Shown here: piece by piece, positions 1-5,071 of the stretch | Numbering within the stretch: the stretch's first letter is position 1 | Layout: every line of letters starts with the position of its first letter | Source of the DNA: Streptosporangiaceae bacterium | GTDB lineage: Bacteria; Actinomycetota; Actinomycetes; Streptosporangiales; Streptosporangiaceae | Assembly (NCBI GenBank): GCA_030040415.1 | Contig: JASHTT010000164.1 | Span: forward strand, 1-7,409 | Direction: 5' to 3' | DNA length: 7,409 bases | Position numbers and translations under genes: made by a program | The notes under the pieces: generated by a model | What the model was told of the DNA's origin: nothing | The model's database searches: none | Seen by the model: the letters and a program-made list of their open reading frames with translations, nothing else

Positions 1-81
1 GTCATCCCCCGGATAAATCCCATCCGCCAGCCACCACGGCATCTCCATCTCCGGCGGCTCATCCCCCGCCCAGTCCGCCAT
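1..81 (-). CDS. N-terminal fragment of unrecognised protein (possibly DUF222/HNH 13E12-type)
   Basis: Leftward reading frame open from a stop at 123-121 to the window edge. Starting at ATG 81-79 it gives 27 residues, acidic and tryptophan-containing (MADWAGDEPPEMEMPWWLAD, then GIYPGDD). GTG codons at 90-88 and 93-91 are in-frame alternative starts; the G-rich DNA upstream gives no clear ribosome-binding site to decide. Third positions are mostly G or C, as in the neighbours, and a well-formed leftward promoter motif lies 40-75 bases upstream, which favours a real gene. The family cannot be fixed from 27 residues. The acidic, Trp-rich start resembles what I would expect at the N-terminus of an actinobacterial DUF222/HNH-endonuclease (13E12 repeat) protein. 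Some members of that family in Mycobacterium tuberculosis are known LexA targets, which fits the upstream motifs, but this identification is inference only. Confidence 0.45.
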   Translation of the reverse strand, partial: MADWAGDEPPEMEMPWWLADGIYPGDD

Positions 82-134
82 CCCCGTCACCACCCGGCCA
101 CCCCCGCTCCCCCAGCACCCCTAGTCATGCGTCT

Positions 135-157
135 ACACTATCGACCACCCCTGACAT
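135..157 (-). promoter_or_regulatory. Candidate PafBC-type (RecA-independent, RecA-NDp) DNA-damage promoter
   Basis: Read leftward, 157-149 is ATGTCAGGG, followed by an 8-nt spacer (148-141) and the -10 element TAGTGT (140-135). The published mycobacterial RecA-NDp motif is TTGTCRGTG-N8-TANNNT. The match is 7 of 9 in the upstream block, including the TGTCRG core, with exact 8-nt spacing and a full TANNNT -10. Transcription would begin near 128, giving a leader of roughly 35-47 nt before the possible starts at 93, 90 or 81. In actinobacteria this promoter class is activated by the WYL-domain PafBC regulator after DNA damage. Activity here is inferred from sequence only. Confidence 0.55.
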
Positions 158-170
158 TCCTCGACCCGAA

Positions 171-186
171 TCGAATACACCATCGA
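171..186 (-). promoter_or_regulatory. Degenerate LexA (SOS) box-like element
   Basis: TCGAATACACCATCGA has the 16-bp size and both outer TCGA quartets of the actinobacterial SOS box (TCGAAC-R-NN-Y-GTTCGA), and fits the R and Y positions. It misses three of the fourteen specified positions (6, 11 and 12). It lies just upstream of the candidate damage promoter at 157-135. Three mismatches may abolish LexA binding, so it could be a decayed site or a site for another regulator. Confidence 0.3.
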
Positions 187-377
187 CCTTGCCTGCCAGG
201 CCCAGTGCGAGATACGGACGGGAAATCACGGGGAAGCGCGCGCAGGCTGGACGATGGTCGAACCGGGCTGTCCGAGAATTTGCTGCAGACGTCGGAGGCA
301 ATGCCGGCCTGCGGCTTAGATCCGGCGGCGCCGACTGACTCCAATCGTAACGGCACCTCCTCCACTGAATTACACAT

Positions 378-406
378 TTGACGCAATTCATTCCCGGCTT
401 CATCCT
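378..406 (+). promoter_or_regulatory. Possible sigma-A-type promoter of the acetyltransferase gene
   Basis: TTGACG (378-383) is a near-consensus -35, followed by a 17-bp spacer and CATCCT (401-406), a weak -10 with three of six consensus bases. The start point would be near 413, giving a leader of about 39 nt before ATG 452. A transcript beginning there would exclude the upstream in-frame ATG at 410 as the start codon. The weak -10 keeps this tentative. Confidence 0.4.
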
Positions 407-451
407 GGCATGGCACTCGCCCGAAACCGACAGCCACGAAGGGACCGAGGA

Positions 452-1000
452 ATGGCCGCTAGATACGACACCCTCCGCACTGACCGGCTGATCATGCGCC
501 GCTGGCAGGAGTCCGACCTTGAGCCGTTCGCGGCACTCAACGCTGATGCCCACACCATGAGGTTCTTCCCGAACACACTCGACCGGGCGGCCAGCGACGC
601 CATGGTGGACGGTATCGAGGCCCGGTTCGATCGGCAGGGCTTCGGCCTGTGGGCGCTCGAGATAGCCGAGTCCGGCGAGTTCATCGGGTTCACAGGGCTG
701 AACCCCATGCCGGCCGGCGTTCCCGGCGCTGGCGGCATGGAGGTCGGCTGGCGGCTGGCGCGCAGCGCCTGGCACCACGGCTACGCCACCGAGGCCGCCA
801 CCGCCGCAGTGGACGTGGCCTTCAACGGTGCCGGCCTGCCGGAGATCTTTTCTATGACCGCGGTGCTGAACGAGCCCTCACAGGCCGTGATGCGCCGTCT
901 CAGCCTGACGGAGTACGCCCGGTTCGAGCACCCGAGGGTCCCAGCGGGTAGCCCGCTCCGGCCGCACGTGGCCTACCGCAAGGTGCGACCGTCGGCCTGA
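452..1000 (+). CDS. GNAT family N-acetyltransferase, RimJ/RimL-like
   Basis: A 182-residue cytoplasmic acetyl-CoA-dependent acetyltransferase. The start ATG 452 is preceded by AAGGGA (439-444) at 7-nt spacing; an in-frame ATG at 410 would add 14 Arg-rich residues but lacks a clear ribosome site and lies at or before the predicted transcription start. The opening LRTDRLIMRRWQESDLEPF (residues 8-26) is typical of RimJ/RimL-like GNATs. FIGFTGL (78-83) is the central beta strand region, EVGWRLARSAWHHGYATEA (97-115) carries the acetyl-CoA pyrophosphate-binding loop (HHGYATEA), and NEPSQAVMRRL (140-150) is the Asn-Ser helix. A Ser replaces the usual Gly after MRRL (LSL rather than LGF). The C-terminal FEHPRVPAGSPLRPHVAYR (158-176) is typical of a subgroup with small-molecule or unknown acceptors. 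The acceptor, an N-terminal amine or a small molecule, cannot be predicted. The gene is monocistronic and converges on the deaminase gene. Confidence 0.88.
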   Translation: MAARYDTLRTDRLIMRRWQESDLEPFAALNADAHTMRFFPNTLDRAASDAMVDGIEARFDRQGFGLWALEIAESGEFIGFTGLNPMPAGVPGAGGMEVGWRLARSAWHHGYATEAATAAVDVAFNGAGLPEIFSMTAVLNEPSQAVMRRLSLTEYARFEHPRVPAGSPLRPHVAYRKVRPSA

Positions 1001-1013
1001 CCCAACGCAACTT

Positions 1014-1068
1014 ACGGTCCGGCTGTTGGGCAGCAACACTGACGGTCTGGCTATTGGGCAGCTAACAC
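1014..1068. repeat. Imperfect 28-bp tandem repeat at the convergent gene junction
   Basis: ACGGTCCGGCTGTTGGGCAG (from 1014) recurs as ACGGTCTGGCTATTGGGCAG (from 1042); the similarity continues to 1039 and 1068 (CAACAC versus CTAACAC), so only two substitutions and one inserted base separate the units. The second unit contains the deaminase stop codon (1053-1051, TAG), made by the A of CTATTGG where the first unit has CTGTTGG. In addition CCCAAC (1001-1006) pairs with GTTGGG (1025-1030), and GACCGT (987-992) with ACGGTC (1014-1019 or 1042-1047). The repeat may therefore contribute a weak bidirectional terminator. Confidence 0.75.
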
Positions 1069-1530
1069 CAGCAGGTGGGCGTTGACGGCCTTAGCCGCGT
1101 CGGCGAACTCGGACAGCACAGTGACCTCGACGCCGGCCTCCCGCAGCCGGATGGCACCGCCTCCGGACACGAAGATGGGGGGCTCCAGCCAGGCGATGAC
1201 GACCCGGCCGACACCGGCCTCGATGATCAGGTCGGCACACGGCACAGGTCTGGAGGAACGCGCTGCGCACGGCTCGAGGGAGCTGTACATGGTGGCACCA
1301 CGCAGCAGCGGAGCACCGCCGGCCGCTGCCGCCTTCGCCAGCGCGACCTCCTCGGCGTGGTCCGCCGGATCGGTCTCCCGAGAGAATCCGGTGGCCAGCA
1401 GGCTTCCGTCGGCGGCGACCAGCACCGCCCCGACCGAGAAAGCGGTCGGCGACGGCACGCAGCGGCCAGCCAGGTCCACGGCCAGCGCGAGCCAGTGCTG
1501 GTCAGGGTCCGAAGCTGCGGGCTGGGCCAC
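1051..1530 (-). CDS. Zinc-dependent cytidine/deoxycytidylate deaminase family protein (RibD N-domain-like)
   Basis: A 159-residue hydrolytic deaminase of the CDA superfamily, acting on a pyrimidine or related amine in the cytosol. The start is GTG 1530-1528, preceded by GGAGGG (1542-1537 on the minus strand) at 6-nt spacing. DHAEE (57-61) gives the zinc ligand His58 and the proton-shuttling Glu60; SLEPCAARSSRPVPC (84-98) gives zinc ligands Cys88 and Cys98. The following ADLIIEAGVGRVVIAWLEP and LREAGVEV (129-136) match the layout of RibD N-terminal deaminase domains and the stand-alone actinobacterial dCMP-deaminase-like proteins. There is no reductase domain, so it is not a full-length RibD, and the C-X9-C spacing is one longer than I expect for classical RibD. 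The substrate is unknown: a riboflavin intermediate, dCMP or a damaged nucleotide are options. It follows the membrane-protein gene by 88 bp on the same strand and may have its own promoter. Confidence 0.85.
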   Translation of the reverse strand: MAQPAASDPDQHWLALAVDLAGRCVPSPTAFSVGAVLVAADGSLLATGFSRETDPADHAEEVALAKAAAAGGAPLLRGATMYSSLEPCAARSSRPVPCADLIIEAGVGRVVIAWLEPPIFVSGGGAIRLREAGVEVTVLSEFADAAKAVNAHLLVLAAQ

Positions 1531-1618
1531 GGGATACCCTCCATCGGACGGGAAGCGGGCAGGCTAACTGACGCCATACTCTCTTACCCGTTTCCGCGGC
1601 CCAGCCTTCGCATTCTGG

Positions 1619-2839
1619 TCACCAGGCGGCGGTCGTCTGCTGGGTCACACCGCTCTGCGACGGACTGGGGAACCCCGGCAGCGGCGTGAACACGTTGCCG
1701 TCCAGGCGGCCGAACGCGAAGCACGCCACGAGAACGTGCACACCTCGCGGCGCGAGCGACCGCACGTTGCACTCCTGGTCAAGCGACAAGGCCGAGTTCT
1801 GGCCTTGGCCTGTCGGCACGCCGTGCAGAGTCACTGTGCGCAGCACGCGCAACAGCTTGCCCGTATCCGCGTCCAGCTCGATGACCTTAGCGACCACCGT
1901 GTCGTTCCCATGCCCCTCGGGGATGTTCTGAACCGTTGACGTGATGACAGTCCGGCCATCCGCGGTTGCCAGCGCCGCAGGCGTGAAGTCGGTCGGCTCC
2001 GGTCGCGGCGAGGCAATGGGCGTAGCGGCCAGCAGGTCGCCGCCGGGGCCAGCGACGTCCAGCAACCTGTAGCCGCCACCGTGCCGACCCTGCCACAGGA
2101 AGGCAACATGCGCGCTGCCGGCCCAGGACACGTCGAACGGTGCTCCCCCGATGCTCGTCGTCCAGTTGCGCACCGCCCCGGTCGCAAGCGTGATGACGCG
2201 TATCCCGGTGGACGCGTTGCTGGCACCGGGCCTGCCGTTCTGCACCTGCAGGGCCAGCTGCTTGCCATCCGGAGACAGGGCCAACGAATTGCCACCCTCA
2301 GGGGCCTGGACGCCGATACGCAACCGGGTCAGGGTGACTGAGCGGCCGTCGGCGGCGATACGCAGCAGGAAGATCGACGTGGTACCGGTCTCGTAGACGA
2401 CGAATGTCCTGTCATTTCCCGCGGCGCTGATGCCCGGCCCGTTAAACCCGCCTTGTACCTCAACCAGGGGCACGCGCACCGACGCCAGGGCCGCGCCCGT
2501 CGCAGAGTCGTGCACGACAGCCTTGCAGATCGGGTTCCCCCCGCCACCGGCGTACGTCTCGAAGATCGTTACGTAGAACTTGGGCATCCCGCCGACCACC
2601 GGCGCAGCAGGCGTCGCCCGGCGCGGCAATGGCCGCGCGGCGTGCTGGCCCGCCAGCGACACGCCAGCGATCACTCCCGCTACTGCCAGTGCGGCCGTGG
2701 CAGGAGCGAGCCAGCGAACCACACCCGGCCGCCGACGGGCCCGGACCCGCGGCTCACGGAGCGGCAGCAGCGACTCCGGCTGCACGCGCTGCGAGTAAGT
2801 CTTCATGCCACGACTTAGCCGTTCCTCTAGCTGGTTCAT
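1619..2839 (-). CDS. Single-pass membrane protein with extracytoplasmic propeller-like domain, partner of the sigma factor
   Basis: A 406-residue protein whose ATG (2839-2837) overlaps the sigma-factor stop codon as ATGA, implying translational coupling. Residues 1-38 are cytoplasmic and end in the basic RVRARRR (31-37). Residues about 43-64 (RWLAPATAALAVAGVIAGVS) form one membrane helix, so the C-terminal part of about 340 residues lies outside the membrane. That part contains beta-rich repeats with a WD40/PD40-type blade signature LALSPDGKQLAL (186-197), a second ATADGRTVITS blade (291-301) and three cysteines (105, 357, 373). I see no HXXXCXXC zinc-finger anti-sigma motif in the short cytoplasmic tail. 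Position and topology suggest an anti-sigma or sensor role for the neighbouring sigma factor, but this is inferred from context. An exported protein simply co-expressed with the sigma factor is the alternative. It may bind a ligand or cell-wall component; nothing identifies which. Confidence 0.75.
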   Translation of the reverse strand: MNQLEERLSRGMKTYSQRVQPESLLPLREPRVRARRRPGVVRWLAPATAALAVAGVIAGVSLAGQHAARPLPRRATPAAPVVGGMPKFYVTIFETYAGGGGNPICKAVVHDSATGAALASVRVPLVEVQGGFNGPGISAAGNDRTFVVYETGTTSIFLLRIAADGRSVTLTRLRIGVQAPEGGNSLALSPDGKQLALQVQNGRPGASNASTGIRVITLATGAVRNWTTSIGGAPFDVSWAGSAHVAFLWQGRHGGGYRLLDVAGPGGDLLAATPIASPRPEPTDFTPAALATADGRTVITSTVQNIPEGHGNDTVVAKVIELDADTGKLLRVLRTVTLHGVPTGQGQNSALSLDQECNVRSLAPRGVHVLVACFAFGRLDGNVFTPLPGFPSPSQSGVTQQTTAAW

Positions 2840-3426
2840 AGCTGCTCCTCCCCCAGCGCACGGGCGAGGACCGCCAGCGCGCGGCTGATAACGGCGCGGA
2901 CGGCGGCCGGGGAGATCCGCAGCGTCCCGGCGATCTCGGGCACGTCCAGGTCGGCGTAGTAGCGCAGCACGATGACCTCGCGCTGCCGGCGCGTTAGCAG
3001 TCGCAGCGCGGCCACGATCTCGGCGCTGTCATCGACGACGGAAGCCGCGTCCGGGCACACCGCATCTGCCCGCTCGGCCAGCCGCGGCGCGTACTTGCGC
3101 GCGACGGCCGAACGGCGGTGGGCCGACCGGCAGCCGTTGAGCACGCATGACCTGGCGTACGCCAGGCCGCTCGAGGGCGAGCGAACAGCGCCCCAGCGCC
3201 GGTGCAGCCGTTCGTAGGTGTCCTGAACCACATCCTCGGCCGTGGCGGCGTCGCCGACCATCATGAGCGCGAGCCGCACGAGCTCGAGATGATGATCGCG
3301 GAAAAGCAGCCGCACCGCCTCCGCGCCCGCTGCGTGGCCTGCCGCCGATACGCCGGCGGCCTCAGCACTACCAGCGCCCACCCCGGCCACGCCGACCGCT
3401 GGGTCACCCGTCATCGCACCGTCCAC
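2836..3426 (-). CDS. RNA polymerase ECF sigma factor, SigE family
   Basis: A 196-residue ECF-type sigma-70 factor that would redirect RNA polymerase to a small regulon. After an Ala/Gly-rich, probably disordered N-terminus (1-35), region 2 spans about 38-105: LFRDHHLELVRLALMMVGD, then ATAEDVVQDTYERLHRRW (61-78), the core-binding and -10-recognising part. Region 4 spans about 137-190: LRLLTRRQREVIVLRYYADL, then DVPEIAGTLRISPAAVRAVI (161-180), the -35-binding helix-turn-helix. The usual region 4 GTVKSR-type recognition helix is replaced by AAVRAVISRAL, as in divergent SigE-like ECFs. No SnoaL-like C-terminal extension is present. The start is GTG 3426, with ATG 3414 (MTGDPAV) an equally plausible alternative; neither has a strong ribosome site. 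The gene is first in an operon with the membrane protein, overlapping it by 4 nt, and is divergent from the aldehyde dehydrogenase gene, so both may share a control region at 3427-3547. Confidence 0.9.
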   Translation of the reverse strand: MDGAMTGDPAVGVAGVGAGSAEAAGVSAAGHAAGAEAVRLLFRDHHLELVRLALMMVGDAATAEDVVQDTYERLHRRWGAVRSPSSGLAYARSCVLNGCRSAHRRSAVARKYAPRLAERADAVCPDAASVVDDSAEIVAALRLLTRRQREVIVLRYYADLDVPEIAGTLRISPAAVRAVISRALAVLARALGEEQL

Positions 3427-3507
3427 GCTCTAGAGACGCTTGACCCCCGCCCCGGCGCTATGCCGCCAGACCGGTGATTTACTGGCCAGGTACGGGCACT
3501 GGAAAGC

Positions 3508-3513
3508 TAGTAT
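3508..3513 (+). promoter_or_regulatory. Possible -10 element of the aldehyde dehydrogenase gene
   Basis: TAGTAT fits the TANNNT -10 pattern and would start transcription near 3520, leaving a leader of under 30 nt before ATG 3548. No convincing -35 lies 16-18 bp upstream (around 3485 the sequence is GCCAGG), so an activator or the neighbouring ECF factor might be needed. The weak evidence is the -10 alone. Confidence 0.25.
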
Positions 3514-3547
3514 TGCCGCAAATAGTGCAGAACGGCGGTGCAGGAGC

Positions 3548-5062
3548 ATGACAGCGACGCTGGGTGTCCACGAACATGTCTGGTCCACCGAGACCTTCGA
3601 CTCGCTGAACCCGGCGACCGGCGAGGCCATCGCCACCTTCCCAGTGTTCGGCGAACAGGACGTGGCCGACGCCGTCGAGCGAGCGCGGGAGGCCGCGCGG
3701 TGGTGGGCCGATCTCGGCTGGCATGGCCGGCGCCAGCGGTTGCTGGCGTGGAAGTCGCACATCATCCGGTACATCGGCAGGCTGTCCGAGCTCGTGCATA
3801 CCGAGACCGGCAAGCCGCTGGCCGACGCCCAGCTAGAGATCATGCTCGCCGTCGTGCACATCGACTGGGCGGCGAGGAACGCGCGCCGGGTGCTCGGCCC
3901 CCGCAGGGTGCGTAGCGGACTGGTTGCACTCAACAACGCTGCAACCCTCGAGTACCAGCCGGTGGGTGTCGTCGGAGTCATCGGGCCGTGGAACTACCCC
4001 GTGTTCACCCCGATGGGTTCACTCGCCTATGCGCTCGCGGCGGGTAACTCGGCGGTCTTCAAGCCCAGCGAGCTGACCCCGGCAGTCGGTGGCTGGCTGG
4101 TCAGCTCGTTTGCCGAGGTGGTGCCCGAGCAGCCGGTGCTCCAGCTCGTTACCGGCGCCGGGCAGACGGGTGAGCTGCTAGCTAAGTCAGGCGTCGACAA
4201 GATCGCCTTCACCGGATCGGCCGGCACCGCCCGCAAGGTGATGGCAGCCTGCGCGCAGAACCTGACCCCGATCGTGGCCGAGTGCGGCGGCAAGGACGCC
4301 TTCATCGTCGGCGCCGACGCCGACCTCGACGCGGCGGCGGATGCGTGCGCGTGGGGCGCCCTGTCGAACGCGGGGCAGACCTGTGTCGGCGTGGAACGTG
4401 TCTACGTGGTGCAGGACGTGTATCACACGTTCCTGGAGAAGCTCACCGACAAGGTGACCCGCGTGCGTCCCGGCGAGGACAGGGAGGCCGACTACGGCCC
4501 CATGACGCTGCCATCGCAGGCCGAGGTCATCGAGCGGCACATCGCCGACGCGCTGGCCCGCGGCGGCCGTGCGGTGGTCGGCGGCATCTCCAGCATCCGA
4601 CGGCCATACGTCGGGCCCGTCATCCTGACAGACGTGCCAGAGGAAAGCCGGGCCATCACCGAGGAGACCTTCGGGCCGGTCATCACGCTGACCAAGGTCA
4701 CCAGCCTGGACGAGGGCGTGGAGCTTGCCAACGCCAGCCCGTACGGACTCGGCGGCACCGTGTTCGCCGGCAACAAGAAGGCGGCCATGCGTGCAGCGCG
4801 GTCGCTGCGCAGCGGGATGACCGCGATCAACTCGATCATCTCGTTCGCCGCCGTGCCCTCCCTGCCGTTCGGCGGCTCCGGCGAGTCAGGCTTCGGCCGG
4901 ATCCACGGTGCCGACGGGCTGCGCGAGTTCGCCAGGCCCAAGGCGATCACCAGGCAGCGCATGAAGCCGCCGCTGAACCTGACCTCGTTCGGCCGGACCG
5001 ACAAGGACATGAAGCGGCTGCTGACCGCCGCGACCGTGCTGCACGGCCGACGGTACGGCTAG
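3548..5062 (+). CDS. NAD(P)-dependent aldehyde dehydrogenase
   Basis: A 504-residue cytosolic aldehyde dehydrogenase, the usual length of the superfamily, oxidising an aldehyde to a carboxylate. The chosen ATG 3548 begins MTATLGVHEHV, just before the family-typical LNPATGEAIATFPV. The in-frame ATG at 3440 would add 36 unrelated residues and cross the promoter region. AGGAG lies only 1 nt before ATG 3548, unusually close; GGCGGTG further up may serve instead. Motifs present: GPWNYP (147-152, oxyanion Asn149), KPSE (172-175, cofactor binding), FTGSAGT (221-227, Rossmann loop), ECGGK with general base Glu245, NAGQTC with catalytic Cys279, and EETFGP (372-377). All catalytic residues are intact. 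The tail LPFGGSGESGFGRIHGADGL is normal for the family. Substrate is not determinable. The closely apposed convergent GMC dehydrogenase gene suggests that enzyme's aldehyde product as the substrate (betaine aldehyde is one option); semialdehydes or aromatic aldehydes are alternatives. Confidence 0.92.
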   Translation: MTATLGVHEHVWSTETFDSLNPATGEAIATFPVFGEQDVADAVERAREAARWWADLGWHGRRQRLLAWKSHIIRYIGRLSELVHTETGKPLADAQLEIMLAVVHIDWAARNARRVLGPRRVRSGLVALNNAATLEYQPVGVVGVIGPWNYPVFTPMGSLAYALAAGNSAVFKPSELTPAVGGWLVSSFAEVVPEQPVLQLVTGAGQTGELLAKSGVDKIAFTGSAGTARKVMAACAQNLTPIVAECGGKDAFIVGADADLDAAADACAWGALSNAGQTCVGVERVYVVQDVYHTFLEKLTDKVTRVRPGEDREADYGPMTLPSQAEVIERHIADALARGGRAVVGGISSIRRPYVGPVILTDVPEESRAITEETFGPVITLTKVTSLDEGVELANASPYGLGGTVFAGNKKAAMRAARSLRSGMTAINSIISFAAVPSLPFGGSGESGFGRIHGADGLREFARPKAITRQRMKPPLNLTSFGRTDKDMKRLLTAATVLHGRRYG

Positions 5063-5071
5063 GCACCGCCG

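Larger units (their letters stand above)
134..188. repeat. Two direct 13-bp repeats, 42 bp apart
   Basis: TACACTATCGACC (134-146) and TACACCATCGACC (176-188) differ at one of 13 positions and are offset by 42 bp, about four helical turns. The near copy overlaps the -10 element (140-135) of the candidate damage promoter and the far copy overlaps the LexA-like box. This arrangement would suit an operator pair bound on one face of the helix. It could also be a small local duplication. Confidence 0.5.
94..451. other. Divergent intergenic region between the left-edge gene and the acetyltransferase
   Basis: About 360 bases without a credible gene. The left third holds the leftward promoter and repeat elements described separately (134-188); the right end holds a possible rightward promoter (378-406). 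Between about 190 and 370 I see nothing recognisable: overlapping open frames occur on both strands but lack ribosome-binding sites, family resemblance and consistent third-position GC. The base composition is less GC-rich around 340-395 (for example TGAATTACACATTTGACGC), typical of promoter DNA. Confidence 0.6.

Noticed and set aside
410..451. 14-residue N-terminal extension of the acetyltransferase from ATG 410
   Set aside because: No ribosome site, non-conserved Arg-rich residues, and the predicted transcription start (about 413) lies after this ATG.
125..778. Long leftward open frame (217 residues) over the intergenic region and the acetyltransferase
   Set aside because: It runs antisense to a recognised GNAT gene, has no family resemblance or ribosome site, and arises from the scarcity of stops in GC-rich DNA.
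2836..3426. ECF41-type sigma factor with SnoaL-like regulatory domain
   Set aside because: The protein ends directly after region 4 (196 residues), leaving no room for such a domain.
3440..3547. 36-residue N-terminal extension of the aldehyde dehydrogenase from ATG 3440
   Set aside because: The extension does not resemble aldehyde dehydrogenases or a signal peptide, has no ribosome site, and crosses the likely promoter.
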